Origin: Chitinophagales bacterium
GTDB lineage: Bacteria; Bacteroidota; Bacteroidia; Chitinophagales; LD1
NCBI GenBank assembly: GCA_016786765.1
Contig: JAEUUZ010000025.1
Span: 62,001-126,000 of the forward strand
Direction: 5' to 3'
Length of the DNA stretch: 64,000 nt
The position numbers were made by a program, and so were the translations under genes. Of the stretch, positions 43,961-53,732 are shown one piece after another. How positions within the stretch are numbered: position 1 is the first letter of the stretch; each line of letters starts with the position of its first letter. Below the pieces are notes generated by a model. The model saw only the letters and a list, made by a program, of their open reading frames with translations, searched no databases and was not told the DNA's origin.

Positions 43961-44032
43961 AAGGGGCTGCAGCGGAAAGCCCACAGTGGAGCTGCATAGC
44001 GGAACGAGGACTTGCAGCGAAAGACCCGGTGC
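43961..44032. repeat. GC-rich intergenic repeat-like segment
   Basis: A GC-rich block inside an AT-rich intergenic region. The unit TGCAGCGGAAAGCCC (43968-43982) recurs as TGCAGCGAAAGACCC (44013-44027), with a related GCATAGCGGAACGAGG between them. The composition contrast with both flanks suggests a dispersed repetitive element rather than coding or promoter DNA. Confidence 0.5.
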
Positions 44033-44052
44033 GCTGCTTAGTGCATACGCCA

Positions 44053-44081
44053 CAAAAAAAATCCCGCCATTGCTGGCGGGA
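44053..44081 (-). terminator. Terminator of dnaK
   Basis: Stem TCCCGCCA (44062-44069) with TGGCGGGA (44074-44081) around TTGC, followed on the minus strand by eight T (44054-44061 A-run on plus). About 45 bases after the dnaK stop codon. Confidence 0.88.
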
Positions 44082-44126
44082 AGTATATTACTATGCTTTG
44101 CAGCACAGCAACAAAAGCGAGTTTAA

Positions 44127-46031
44127 TTATTTGTTGTCTTTCACCTCTTCGAACTCAACATCAGAAACGGGTTCTTCTGTTGTAGCATTTGCTTGTGGCT
44201 CTCCTCCTCCTGCGTTACCCGCTTGTTGCGATGCATTGTAGATATCTTGAGAAGCGGCATTCCAAACTGTGTTCAGTTCTTCTAGCGCTTTTTCAATTCT
44301 TGTCAAATCTTCAGAGCTTCTTGCGTCTTGCAATTCTTTCAACGCTTTTTCGATTGGCTCTTTTTTATCGGCAGGAATTTTATCGCCAAACTCTTTCAAT
44401 TGCTTTTCGGTTTGGAACGCTAAGTTATCGGCCGTGTTCAATTTTTCTGCTCTTTCGCGAAGGGCTTTATCGGCATCTTCGTTCGCTTTAGCTTCTGCTT
44501 TCATTTTTTCGATTTCTTCTTTGCTTAAGCCTGAAGAAGCCTCGATTCGAATGTTTTGCTCTTTGCCGGTGCCTTTATCTTTAGCCGTTACATGGATGAT
44601 ACCGTTAGAGTCGATGTCGAAAATAACCTCGATTTGCGGAACACCACGTTGTGCAGGTGGAATATCATTCAAGTGGAATCGGCCGATAGTTTTATTGTCT
44701 TTTGCCATAGCACGCTCGCCTTGCAACACGTGGATTTCAACCGATGGTTGATTATCTTGTGCTGTAGTAAATACTTGCGATTTTTTGGTTGGGATAGTGC
44801 TGTTTGATTCAATCAATTTCGTCATTACACCGCCCATAGTTTCGATACCTAAAGAAAGTGGAGTAACGTCAACTAGAACGATATCGTCTTTCACATCACC
44901 GCTCAAAATTCCGCCTTGGATAGCAGCACCTACGGCCACTACTTCATCCGGATTAACGCCTTTGTTCGGTTTGCGGTTGAAGAATTTCTCCACAGCCTCT
45001 TGAATTTTAGGGATACGTGTAGAACCTCCTACCAAAATTACATCATCGATTTGGCTGATGTTGTAACCAGCATCTTTCAATGCTTGCTCACATGGTTTCA
45101 GCGTTCTTTCTACTAAATCGTTCGTTAACTGATCGAATTTCGCACGCGATAATTTTTTCACTAAGTGTTTAGGCACTCCGTCAACAGCCGTTACATAAGG
45201 CAAGTTGATTTCTGTTTCTTGAGAAGACGATAACTCGATTTTCGCTTTTTCCGCAGCTTCTTTCAAACGTTGAAGGGCCATTGGATCTTTACGCAAATCT
45301 ACACGCTCTTCAGCCAAGAATTCATTAGCTAGCCATTGAATGATTTCGTGGTCGAAGTCATCACCACCTAAGTGTGTGTCACCGTTTGTCGATTTCACTT
45401 CGAATACACCATCTCCCATTTCTAGGATAGAGATATCGAATGTTCCACCACCTAAGTCGTATACCGCTACTTTCAAGTCTTTACCTTGTTTGTCCAAACC
45501 GTAAGCCAAAGCTGCTGCTGTAGGCTCGTTCAAGATTCTTCTAACTGTCAAACCTGCAATTTCGCCTGCTTCTTTAGTGGCCTGACGTTGTGCATCGTTG
45601 AAATATGCCGGAACAGTGATAACTGCTTCGGTAATGGTTTGTCCCAAATAATCTTCAGCCGTTTTTTTCATTTTCTGCAACACCATAGCCGAAAGCTCTT
45701 GCGCAGAGTACATACGTCCGTCAATATCTACACGAACGGTGTCGTTATCGCCTTTTGCCACTTTATATGGAACACGGGTCATTTCTTTTGTTGCCTCAGA
45801 AAACTTGATACCCATGAATCGTTTAATGGATTGAATGGTTTTGGTTGGGTTGGTAATAGCCTGACGTTTTGCAGGGTCGCCCACTTTACGCTCTCCATTG
45901 GTTAAGAAACCGATAATGGATGGGGTGGTTCTTCTGCCTTCATCGTTGGCGATCACAATCGGGTCATTTCCCTCCATCACAGAAACGCACGAGTTGGTTG
46001 TTCCCAAGTCTATACCTATTATTTTTGCCAT
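44127..46031 (-). CDS. dnaK: Chaperone DnaK (Hsp70)
   Basis: 634 residues. ATPase domain starts [15 protein letters not shown] (residues 4-18), contains [17 protein letters not shown] (phosphate-2 region) and [15 protein letters not shown], and ends near 385. The peptide-binding domain (about 390-605) has [14 protein letters not shown], and a Gln/Glu-rich, disordered tail ends the protein. Works with DnaJ and GrpE, neither of which is in the window. Alone on the minus strand, divergent from panB. Confidence 0.97.
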   Translation of the reverse strand: MAKIIGIDLGTTNSCVSVMEGNDPIVIANDEGRRTTPSIIGFLTNGERKVGDPAKRQAITNPTKTIQSIKRFMGIKFSEATKEMTRVPYKVAKGDNDTVRVDIDGRMYSAQELSAMVLQKMKKTAEDYLGQTITEAVITVPAYFNDAQRQATKEAGEIAGLTVRRILNEPTAAALAYGLDKQGKDLKVAVYDLGGGTFDISILEMGDGVFEVKSTNGDTHLGGDDFDHEIIQWLANEFLAEERVDLRKDPMALQRLKEAAEKAKIELSSSQETEINLPYVTAVDGVPKHLVKKLSRAKFDQLTNDLVERTLKPCEQALKDAGYNISQIDDVILVGGSTRIPKIQEAVEKFFNRKPNKGVNPDEVVAVGAAIQGGILSGDVKDDIVLVDVTPLSLGIETMGGVMTKLIESNSTIPTKKSQVFTTAQDNQPSVEIHVLQGERAMAKDNKTIGRFHLNDIPPAQRGVPQIEVIFDIDSNGIIHVTAKDKGTGKEQNIRIEASSGLSKEEIEKMKAEAKANEDADKALRERAEKLNTADNLAFQTEKQLKEFGDKIPADKKEPIEKALKELQDARSSEDLTRIEKALEELNTVWNAASQDIYNASQQAGNAGGGEPQANATTEEPVSDVEFEEVKDNK

Positions 46032-46097
46032 GTTGCTTTATTTTGTTTTGAAATACATAATCAATGAATGTGCCACCGCAAGATTTGAGGTATTATT

Positions 46098-46134
46098 GTC
46101 AAAAAAAAGTCAGTTTGTCATTTAAATATTGTCA
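46098..46134. promoter_or_regulatory. Four GTCA/TGAC repeats upstream of dnaK
   Basis: GTCA on the plus strand at 46098, 46109, 46117 and 46131 (TGAC on the dnaK strand), within 70-105 bases of the dnaK start. The unit TTTGTCATTTAA (46114-46125) nearly matches the repeat upstream of the yceD-like gene. A possible stress-response or sigma-factor site; not matched to a known heat-shock element. Confidence 0.4.
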
Positions 46135-46235
46135 GCCTTGCAAAAAAGGCAAGAAAATTGGCGGGCTTTGACTTGGTTTTTGATTAATTCCCCTACATTT
46201 ACAAACTTTAGATTGCTCATAAAAACACCAAAAAC

Positions 46236-47051
46236 GTGTCGACACACAAAGAAATTAAGCGTATTACTACCCAAACCCTACAAGATTTTAAAGAAAATGG
46301 AGAGAAGATATCGATGCTCACAGCATACGACTTTTCTATGGCCGGTATAGTAGATAGAGCCGGAATCGATGTGATTTTAGTTGGTGACTCGGCTTCGAAT
46401 GTGATGGCCGGACATGAAACTACGTTGCCGATTACCTTAAATGAGATGATTTATCATGCTTCTGCAGTGGTAAGAGCGGTGAGTCGTGCTTTGGTGGTGG
46501 TGGATTTACCATTCGGAACCTATCAGGGCAACTCCCGTTTGGCTTTGGAGTCGGCTATACGAATAATGAAAGAATCAGGTGCCCATGCCGTGAAAATGGA
46601 AGGCGGGGGTGAAATCCGTGAATCGATAGAACGGATTTTAACAGCCGGTATTCCCGTGATGGGTCATTTGGGGTTAACACCACAGTCTATATATAAATTC
46701 GGAACGTATACTGTTCGAGCGAAAGAAGAGTTGGAAGCGCAAAAACTATTGGAAGATGCGATGCTTTTGGAGAAAATCGGTTGTTTTTCGTTTGTTGTAG
46801 AGAAAATTCCGGCTCAGTTGGCAGAGAAAGTAGCAAAAAGTGTACATATTCCTGTTATTGGTATTGGAGCCGGTCCGGGAGTAGATGGGCAAGTACTTGT
46901 ATTGCATGATATGTTAGGTATTAATAAAGAGTTCCGTCCTCGCTTCGTGAGACGTTATCTAGAGATGGCTGATTTGATGGATGGTGCCGTAAAGCAATAC
47001 ATAACTGACGTAAAATCAATGAGTTTTCCAAGCAATAAGGAGATGTATTAA
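46236..47051 (+). CDS. panB: 3-methyl-2-oxobutanoate hydroxymethyltransferase (pantothenate synthesis)
   Basis: 271 residues, GTG start (N-terminus [16 protein letters not shown]). PanB makes ketopantoate from 2-oxoisovalerate and methylenetetrahydrofolate. Metal and substrate residues lie in [19 protein letters not shown] (about 45-63), [13 protein letters not shown] (about 88-100) and [12 protein letters not shown] (about 115); [19 protein letters not shown] is conserved near residue 212. panC and panD are not in the window. Confidence 0.95.
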   Translation: MSTHKEIKRITTQTLQDFKENGEKISMLTAYDFSMAGIVDRAGIDVILVGDSASNVMAGHETTLPITLNEMIYHASAVVRAVSRALVVVDLPFGTYQGNSRLALESAIRIMKESGAHAVKMEGGGEIRESIERILTAGIPVMGHLGLTPQSIYKFGTYTVRAKEELEAQKLLEDAMLLEKIGCFSFVVEKIPAQLAEKVAKSVHIPVIGIGAGPGVDGQVLVLHDMLGINKEFRPRFVRRYLEMADLMDGAVKQYITDVKSMSFPSNKEMY

Positions 47052-47057
47052 CGAAAT

Positions 47058-47087
47058 TTTGTTTTATGGATTAGAACTGTAAATTTG
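47058..47087 (+). promoter_or_regulatory. Promoter TTTG-N18-TAAATTTG of the T9SS trio
   Basis: TTTG at 47058-47061 and TAAATTTG at 47080-47087, separated by 18 bases, fit the Bacteroidota primary sigma promoter. Transcription would begin near 47092-47094, about 35 bases before the type B cargo start codon. Confidence 0.65.
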
Positions 47088-47092
47088 CACCC

Positions 47093-47108
47093 GAGCATTA
47101 AAGTGCTC
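47093..47108 (+). other. Hairpin at the expected 5' end of the T9SS operon mRNA
   Basis: GAGCA (47093-47097) pairs with TGCTC (47104-47108) around TTAAAG. It begins at or next to the predicted transcription start, so it would cap the 5' end of the mRNA and could protect it from degradation. No T-run, so not a terminator. Confidence 0.45.
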
Positions 47109-47128
47109 ATCGATATAAATTAATCTAC

Positions 47129-49807
47129 ATGAAGAATATTCTATTTGCCCTGTCTTTATTAATGGTGTCTTTTTCTGGTTTTGCTCAGCCTTGCGCTGAT
47201 CTCCAGTGTAAGTCTTTTGTTGGCACCGTTAATGTTAACAGCTCTATAACTATGTGTTTTTCGCCAGGTATTGGCGTTAATGATTTGAGTGGCGGAACTT
47301 ACGCTATTCCTAATATTGACACTGCATATGTGAAGACACAAGACTTTAGAGGTAATGCATATTTTGTTAACGACAGTTGTTTGCGTTTCGATTCGGATAC
47401 AATATTAGGTACAGCTAAAATCGTTTATGTTGTTGTTGCTAATGACTCTTGCCATACAACTGTAGAGTGCAATGCTTACATATCTATTGTTTGTCCAAAA
47501 CCAACGGCTAATGATGATAATTTGTTAGCATATACTAATGTGTCTAATTTTCCATTAGGCGTTACCGCAAACGATATTTTGCTCCCTTCTTCATTTTCGT
47601 CAATAGCAGTTATTCAAAATCCGGCTCATGGAACGGCTGTGGTTTCCGGAGCATCGGTCAATTTCAGTGGAAATAACGCTTACACAGGTCCGGATACACT
47701 TATTTATACAGTAACGAATGCATGTGGATTGAAAGATACCGCTGCCGTTTTTATAAATATTATTGAATGTTTAAGTGTTGGAGCCGTGAATGATATAGTA
47801 GGCTTAGTTCAAGGTACTTCTGCTACCGCAAATGTGTTAGCGAATGATACTAATACCGCTTTCGGAACACCTAAAGTGACCATTGCTAAAGCACCAAATC
47901 ACGGAACTGCCGTTGTTACTGGAAATCAAATCGACTTCACCGGTGCGAATAATTATTTTGGATTAGACTCATTATTATATTCAGTTTGTACTGATTGCGG
48001 TTGTGATACTGCGAAACTATATTTGAATATCAGCCAAGCACCTTGTACTGCTCCTAATGCAATCGTAGATCAATATTATGCCGGCTATTCTGCTTCTTGC
48101 GCTTCAACATTTAATGTTCTTGTAAATGATGTCAACCCAGTGGGTGGTGGAAACGCTGTAGTGACTATTGCTACACCTCCAACCTTTGGAACGGCTACTG
48201 TAGTAAATAATCAAATTGTATACTCTGTTACCGACACAACACAAATCGGTTCTACCGATAATATATTCTATTCATTATGTAATGATTGTTTTTGCGATAC
48301 AGCTCGTTTGAGTATCGTAATTACAAATTACCCTTGCAATGGAGTTAAGCCTACTATTTTGCCTGATTACGCTTCTGTTTGTAGAAACGATTCAGTTTGG
48401 ATTAAAGTTACGGCTAACGATTATGATTTAGAAGGAAGCTATGTTACATTGACCGATACAAACGGAAATAGCGTTGTTGGTCAGCCTAAATTTGGTACTG
48501 TTGTTAAAGCCGATTCGGTTACATTATTATATATTCCTAATGTAAACTTCTACGGAGTAGATACATTTGTTTACCAAGGTGGCGATAATGGCAAACCTCG
48601 CTTATATGATCAAGCGCAAGTTTTTGTTACTGTGAACCACTGTAACAATCCGCCTGTTGTGTTGAATGGTTTGGGAAATCCTACTAATATCTTGTATATA
48701 ACTATACCTGAAGATTCAAATGGGACGTTGTGTTTGAACTACTTAGATGCAGATGGAGATTGGGTAACTACTTCAGCCGAACCATCTGTAGATACTATTG
48801 TTTCTATTCCAACCGGATTGAGTCCGACACCTTGTTTAGGTATAACACCACCACATGATTATGTAGGTATAGATACTGTTCAAGTTATCGTTTGCGATGA
48901 ATATCCTCTATGTGATACCGTTCTTGTAGTGATTAATGTTACTCCACGCGAAGATGCACCGGTAGCTTTACCAAACGTAATTAATTATGATTGGTCTATT
49001 CCTTGCAACGGATTAAATGTATTAACCAATGACTATGATGTTGACTTGTTGGATTCATTTACCATCACAACATTCTCAGCAACTACCGGAAAAGGTGGAA
49101 CTGTAACGCAAACTTCGGATAGCGTTTTGTGCTACACCGCTAATCCTTCCTTTACAGGAATAGATACTCTATTCTACACTATTTGTGATACTACACCACT
49201 TTGCGCTACTACATTTGTGGTTGTTAATGTTCCTTTAACTGCAAGAGACGACAACTATACCATTAATCAAGAGCAAGAAACTACTTTTGATGTGAAAGGA
49301 AACGATACCCGGTTTGATGGGGAGCAACTTACTTTATGCAGTCAGCCTCAACATGGAACAGCAACTGTTGAAAACGGACAAATCAAATACACGCCAAGCG
49401 ATGACTATCCTTACGATCCTATTCAGGATAACACCATTGGAAACGGTTTAGATTCTTTCTGCTACACACTATGTAATGGTGGAGGTACCTGCGATGTAGC
49501 ATGGGTGTATGTAACTATTATTCCTAAACCTAAGTTCTTTATTCCGGAAGGATTTTCACCAAGTGGTGATGGAACAAACGATAAGTTTGTAATTGTTTCT
49601 GCCGAAGAGTATCCTCAATCACAATTGTTGGTTTACAATCGTTGGGGAGATGAAGTGTGGAGAAACGACTCAGGTTATCAGAATGATTTTGACGGTAACT
49701 ACAAGAAAAATGGTGCCGCTTTACCAGATGGAACCTATTACTACATCTTTAAATTCAACAAAGATGGAGTGAAAGATAGAGTAGGATATATCGTAATCAA
49801 TCGTTAA
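47129..49807 (+). CDS. T9SS type B cargo: multi-domain adhesin-like protein
   Basis: 892 residues. Signal peptide residues 1-19 (ending GFAQ). Repeated Ig-like/cadherin-like modules from about residue 120 to 800, each with a VxANDxx ... NPAHGTAVV/APNHGTAVV ... NYFGLDSLLYSVC pattern, at least six; ND-D positions suggest calcium binding. The last 85 residues (FFIPEGFSPSGDGTNDKF ... VYNRWGDEVWRND ... DGTYYYIFKFN) are the 'gliding motility-associated' type B sorting domain, delivering the protein through T9SS to the surface. First of a trio with PorP/SprF and OmpA partners. Confidence 0.88.
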   Translation: MKNILFALSLLMVSFSGFAQPCADLQCKSFVGTVNVNSSITMCFSPGIGVNDLSGGTYAIPNIDTAYVKTQDFRGNAYFVNDSCLRFDSDTILGTAKIVYVVVANDSCHTTVECNAYISIVCPKPTANDDNLLAYTNVSNFPLGVTANDILLPSSFSSIAVIQNPAHGTAVVSGASVNFSGNNAYTGPDTLIYTVTNACGLKDTAAVFINIIECLSVGAVNDIVGLVQGTSATANVLANDTNTAFGTPKVTIAKAPNHGTAVVTGNQIDFTGANNYFGLDSLLYSVCTDCGCDTAKLYLNISQAPCTAPNAIVDQYYAGYSASCASTFNVLVNDVNPVGGGNAVVTIATPPTFGTATVVNNQIVYSVTDTTQIGSTDNIFYSLCNDCFCDTARLSIVITNYPCNGVKPTILPDYASVCRNDSVWIKVTANDYDLEGSYVTLTDTNGNSVVGQPKFGTVVKADSVTLLYIPNVNFYGVDTFVYQGGDNGKPRLYDQAQVFVTVNHCNNPPVVLNGLGNPTNILYITIPEDSNGTLCLNYLDADGDWVTTSAEPSVDTIVSIPTGLSPTPCLGITPPHDYVGIDTVQVIVCDEYPLCDTVLVVINVTPREDAPVALPNVINYDWSIPCNGLNVLTNDYDVDLLDSFTITTFSATTGKGGTVTQTSDSVLCYTANPSFTGIDTLFYTICDTTPLCATTFVVVNVPLTARDDNYTINQEQETTFDVKGNDTRFDGEQLTLCSQPQHGTATVENGQIKYTPSDDYPYDPIQDNTIGNGLDSFCYTLCNGGGTCDVAWVYVTIIPKPKFFIPEGFSPSGDGTNDKFVIVSAEEYPQSQLLVYNRWGDEVWRNDSGYQNDFDGNYKKNGAALPDGTYYYIFKFNKDGVKDRVGYIVINR

Positions 49808-49829
49808 TTCAAAACAACAAAGCTATATA

Positions 49830-50771
49830 ATGATAAAGAAATATCTATTTGCGATTAGTTTGTTTGTGTCTGGAATGGTGTCTGCTCAGCAAGACATCGG
49901 GTACACAATGTACAGATTCAACAACACCATTTTTAATCCTGCGTGTGCAGGAAGTAGAGATGCGCTTTCTGCAGTTGCCATTTACCGTTGGCAATGGATT
50001 AACATCCCCGGTGCACCACGTACAGGGTCGTTTTCCATTCATTCTCCGTTGAAAAATGATCATATCGGTTTAGGATTAACATTCACGAATGATCGTTTAG
50101 GTGTTACACATACCAATAAGATTGAAGGGAATTTCGCCTATAGAATTCCACTTGGAAAAAAGAAAAATGTGAAGCTTTGCTTTGGGATTAACGTAGGTGC
50201 TACGAACTATCGTTCTACATTGAGTGGGGTTCAAACCGGAAATCCTGATCCAAATTTCAGCCAAAACGTTTCACTTTGGATTCCTAACATCGGAGCAGGT
50301 GTATATGCATATAGCGATAAGTTCTTTGTAGGAGTTTCTGTTCCTCATATTTTGTCGAATTCATTATCTACTAAAAATAAGGTTTGGGAAACAGGTGTAG
50401 CTGATGCACACCAATACCTACAACTTTATGCTACTGCAGGTTATGTATTCAGCTTGGGTAAAAAAGTGAAATTTGCTCCATCTATCTTGATGAAGTATGC
50501 GCCTAAACACGCTCCAATTGATTTCGATTTCAATGCTAACTTCATTTTTATCGACAGAATTTGGTTAGGTGCAAGTTATCGTTTGTCTGATTCTTACGGA
50601 TTTATGGCTGCTTTCAATGTATTGCCTCAACTTCGTGTAGGTTATGCGTATGATTTAACGGTTAGTCCGCTTTCTAAATTTACTACCGGTTCACATGAAA
50701 TAATGTTAGGGTACGATTTTGAGTTCAAAAATAAGAGCATTGTTAACCCACGTTACGTAAGATATTTCTAA
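49830..50771 (+). CDS. PorP/SprF family T9SS outer membrane protein
   Basis: 313 residues with a signal peptide (MIKKYLFAISLFVSGMVSAQ). Beta-barrel like, with the family's blocks QDIGYTMYRFNNTIFNPACAGSRD near the start and DFEFKN near the end. PorP/SprF proteins anchor T9SS type B cargo at the outer membrane and are coded right after it, as here. 22 bases after the cargo stop codon, 22 bases before the OmpA gene. Confidence 0.9.
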   Translation: MIKKYLFAISLFVSGMVSAQQDIGYTMYRFNNTIFNPACAGSRDALSAVAIYRWQWINIPGAPRTGSFSIHSPLKNDHIGLGLTFTNDRLGVTHTNKIEGNFAYRIPLGKKKNVKLCFGINVGATNYRSTLSGVQTGNPDPNFSQNVSLWIPNIGAGVYAYSDKFFVGVSVPHILSNSLSTKNKVWETGVADAHQYLQLYATAGYVFSLGKKVKFAPSILMKYAPKHAPIDFDFNANFIFIDRIWLGASYRLSDSYGFMAAFNVLPQLRVGYAYDLTVSPLSKFTTGSHEIMLGYDFEFKNKSIVNPRYVRYF

Positions 50772-50793
50772 TAAAAAATCCTTAATCCTTGTG

Positions 50794-52977
50794 ATGATGA
50801 AGAAAAGTATATTAACCACTTTAGTAAGTCTTTTAATCCTTTCAGTTGTAGCACAAACCAACGTGAAAAGAGGCGATAGATTATTAAAATCGTTCCGATT
50901 CAAAGATGCGACTGAAGCTTACAAAGCTGTTGTTAAAAAAGCACCTAATGATGTAGATGCTCGTCAGCGTTTAGCTAGAGCCTATGTGTTAGCAGAAGAT
51001 CACGTAAATGCTGAAGCTACTTATGCCGACTTATTAAAGCTACCTAACGTCCCAGCAGTGAATCATTTATACTACGGACAAGAATTACGTGCCAACGGAA
51101 AATATAAAGAGGCTGATGATCAGTTCAATTTGTATGCTGCAGGGGCACCTTCAGATGTTCGTGGAAAGGAGTTGAGCAATGGTTTGAATAAAGTGTTGGA
51201 TTTAGCACAAGACAAAAAGGTTTATGCAATCACTAACCTTCCTATTAACTCTTCTGCATCTGATATGGGACCGGCTTTCTATAAAGAAGGTATCACATAC
51301 AGCGCAAACAAAGGCCTTGATGCTTCTGTAGTACGTTTCGATAATTGGACTGGTCGTAAATTCTACGATATATACGTTGTAAATGGAGATCAAAACGGTA
51401 ACCTATACGATGCTAAGTTATTGAAAGGTAAACAACCGAATAGACGATTTCATGAAGGTCCGGTAACTTTTGCTAATGGTGGAAAAGAAATGTATTTCAC
51501 AAGAAGTAATTATGTGAAATGTAAAGTAGGAAAGAGCAAAGATAAGATTGTAAAGTTGAAAATATTTTACGCCAGTTTCGATTCTACAAAAAACAAATGG
51601 AGCAATATTACTCCACTTCCATTTAACAGTAATGAATATTCAGTAGGACATCCATCTTTGTCTAAAGATGGAAAACGTTTGTACTTTATCTCTGACATGC
51701 CTGGAGGATATGGAGAAACAGATGTTTATGTGTCTTACAAAGATGGCTCAACTTGGGGGCCGCCAATCAACTTAGGTAAAAACGTAAATACTCCTGGTCG
51801 CGAAATGTTTCCTTTTATTGCTGAAGATGGTACGTTGTACTATTCTTCTGATACAAAAACAGGACTTGGAGGTTTGGATGTTTACTCAGCAAACTATGCT
51901 AATGCAGAATGGTCTAACGTTCAGAACTTAGGTGCTCCAATTAATACTAATGCTGATGATTTTGGTTATATTATAGATAGCAAAAACGAAAACGGATATT
52001 TTGCATCTAACCGAACCGGAGGTCAGGGGGATGATGATATTTATAAATTCAAGAAAACAGGTATCACGCTTTGCGGAACTGTTGTTGATGCAAGAACTAA
52101 AGATGTACTTCCGGGTTCTGAAGTTAAGTTGTATGAAGGCGATAAAGTTATCGGCACCAAAAATGCAGGAGCGAAAGGTGAGTTCTGCTTTAACGTATTA
52201 CCGGGCAAATCATACAAAGTAAATGCAACTAAAGCTGAGTATGAGCCAAATGGTGTAAGCTTAACTACTCGAAAAGAAAATACAATCGTACAAATTCCTT
52301 TATCTAAAACCGGTGGTATTGATTTAGCGGTTTGTGTTACAGAGAAAGGAAAAGGGACAGCAGAAGGGGCAATTGTTATCTTAACAAACAAAGCTACAGG
52401 TGAGAAAAAATCATGTGTTGTAACTGCTGATTGCAAATGTACATTTGATTTACAACCGGAGTCTGATTATGAAGTTTGCGCTTCTAAGGAATCGGCAAAT
52501 GCAAATGGCGACTACGATAAGCCATGCAAGCAAATTACAACAAAAGGAAAAGTTGCTCCTGCAAGTTTGCAAGAGAACTTGGAATTGACGTATTTGGAAG
52601 AAGGAATGGTGATTAAGTTAGAGAACATCTATTACGACTTAGACAAAGCAAATATTCGTCCGGATGCTGAAGTTGAGTTAGGCAAATTATTGAGCTTGAT
52701 GAATAAATTCCCTGTAATGGAAATTGAATTAAGTTCACATACCGACTGTCGTGCTACAGTTAAATACAACGATCAACTTTCTGCACGTAGAGCTCAGGCT
52801 TGCGTTAATTGGTTGATTAGCAAAGGCGTTAGCGGTTCAAGAATGATTGCTGCCGGATATGGTGAAAGAAAATTGACAAATGATTGTGCTTGTGAAGGTT
52901 CAGTAAAATCAAATTGTACTGATGCACAGCACCAAGCCAACAGAAGAACAGAATTCAAAATTCTTAAATTGAAATAA
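50794..52977 (+). CDS. OmpA-family protein with TPR, PD40 and regulatory-like domains
   Basis: About 727 residues (start at one of two adjacent ATG codons). Signal peptide (KKSILTTLVSLLILSVVAQ). TPR-like helices (about 25-130), PD40/WD40-like repeats with KDGKRLYFISDMPGGYGETDVYVS and DGTLYYSSDTKTGLGGLDVY (about 190-410), a carboxypeptidase-regulatory-like domain (LCGTVVDARTKDVLPGSEVKL, about 420-500), and a C-terminal OmpA domain (YYDLDKANIRPDAEVEL ... SHTDCRA ... LSARRAQACVNWL) that binds peptidoglycan. This is the usual third member of the cargo/PorP/OmpA trio. Confidence 0.9.
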   Translation: MMKKSILTTLVSLLILSVVAQTNVKRGDRLLKSFRFKDATEAYKAVVKKAPNDVDARQRLARAYVLAEDHVNAEATYADLLKLPNVPAVNHLYYGQELRANGKYKEADDQFNLYAAGAPSDVRGKELSNGLNKVLDLAQDKKVYAITNLPINSSASDMGPAFYKEGITYSANKGLDASVVRFDNWTGRKFYDIYVVNGDQNGNLYDAKLLKGKQPNRRFHEGPVTFANGGKEMYFTRSNYVKCKVGKSKDKIVKLKIFYASFDSTKNKWSNITPLPFNSNEYSVGHPSLSKDGKRLYFISDMPGGYGETDVYVSYKDGSTWGPPINLGKNVNTPGREMFPFIAEDGTLYYSSDTKTGLGGLDVYSANYANAEWSNVQNLGAPINTNADDFGYIIDSKNENGYFASNRTGGQGDDDIYKFKKTGITLCGTVVDARTKDVLPGSEVKLYEGDKVIGTKNAGAKGEFCFNVLPGKSYKVNATKAEYEPNGVSLTTRKENTIVQIPLSKTGGIDLAVCVTEKGKGTAEGAIVILTNKATGEKKSCVVTADCKCTFDLQPESDYEVCASKESANANGDYDKPCKQITTKGKVAPASLQENLELTYLEEGMVIKLENIYYDLDKANIRPDAEVELGKLLSLMNKFPVMEIELSSHTDCRATVKYNDQLSARRAQACVNWLISKGVSGSRMIAAGYGERKLTNDCACEGSVKSNCTDAQHQANRRTEFKILKLK

Positions 52978-52995
52978 TCAGTAACTCATTTTTAT

Positions 52996-53027
52996 AAAGG
53001 GTTGATCGATTGGTCAACCCTTTTTTT
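52996..53027 (+). terminator. Terminator of the T9SS operon, abutting rsmE
   Basis: A perfect 10-bp stem AAAGGGTTGA (52996-53005) with TCAACCCTTT (53014-53023), 8-base loop, and a T-run to 53027. The rsmE start codon is the very next base. Confidence 0.9.
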
Positions 53028-53729
53028 ATGAATATGCAATTATATTATCATCCTGATTTATCGATAGATACCTTTGATTTAACTGAAGAAGAGTCGGTTC
53101 ATCTCAAAGTTTTACGTCTGCAAATAGATGAGCAAATCAGTATTACTGATGGGAAAGGAACATTGGCTATAGTTGCCATTGAGCAGAATAAGCGAAAGCA
53201 ATGGACTGTTCGCGTTTTAAAGCGAGAATATACAAATGCTCCGATGTATTCTATTGAACTTGCTATTTCGCCTCTAAAGAACAATGAGCGCATTGAATGG
53301 CTATTAGAGAAGGCCACCGAAATGGGTATAACTGCATTCACCCTTTTGCCTTGTTCCCGATCAGAACGAAAAACGGTGAATGAAGAGCGCTTACGAAAAG
53401 TGATGATATCTGCTGCTAAGCAAAGTCAACATTTGCATTTTCCGGAATTACGAGTAGTGAAAACGTTTTCTGATTACATCACAGAAAAGACTGAAGCGGA
53501 AAAATGCATCGCCTTTTGTGGAGCAAATACTAAATCCATTCATGATTGTATCGCAGTTGGTAAGCCTTTACGTATTTTAATTGGACCGGAAGGCGATTTT
53601 ACGGAAGAAGAGGTAGCGCTTGCTCTTCAGCACGGATACTTATCTGTTGGTTTAGGGGAAAGTCGTTTGCGTTCTGAAACAGCAGGGTTGTATGCCGTAG
53701 CCGCTTATAAGTTTTTAAATCGACTTTAG
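53028..53729 (+). CDS. rsmE: 16S rRNA (uracil1498-N3)-methyltransferase RsmE
   Basis: 233 residues from the ATG at 53028; a longer frame that would begin inside the terminator stem is rejected. RsmE methylates U1498 in the decoding centre of 16S rRNA. SPOUT-fold signature: IEWLLEKATEMGITAF, then LIGPEGDFTEEEV and LGESRLRSETA with the AdoMet-binding knot. Starts one base after the U-run of the previous operon's terminator, so expression depends on readthrough or a promoter within the T9SS gene. Confidence 0.93.
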   Translation: MNMQLYYHPDLSIDTFDLTEEESVHLKVLRLQIDEQISITDGKGTLAIVAIEQNKRKQWTVRVLKREYTNAPMYSIELAISPLKNNERIEWLLEKATEMGITAFTLLPCSRSERKTVNEERLRKVMISAAKQSQHLHFPELRVVKTFSDYITEKTEAEKCIAFCGANTKSIHDCIAVGKPLRILIGPEGDFTEEEVALALQHGYLSVGLGESRLRSETAGLYAVAAYKFLNRL

Positions 53730-53732
53730 CGA

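Noticed and set aside
44269-44751. 160-codon frame on the plus strand within dnaK
   Set aside because: Antisense shadow of dnaK with Ser/Leu-rich content; no homology or signals.
53010-53027. Earlier start of rsmE inside the hairpin
   Set aside because: The extra residues lie within the terminator stem-loop and do not match the RsmE N-terminus.
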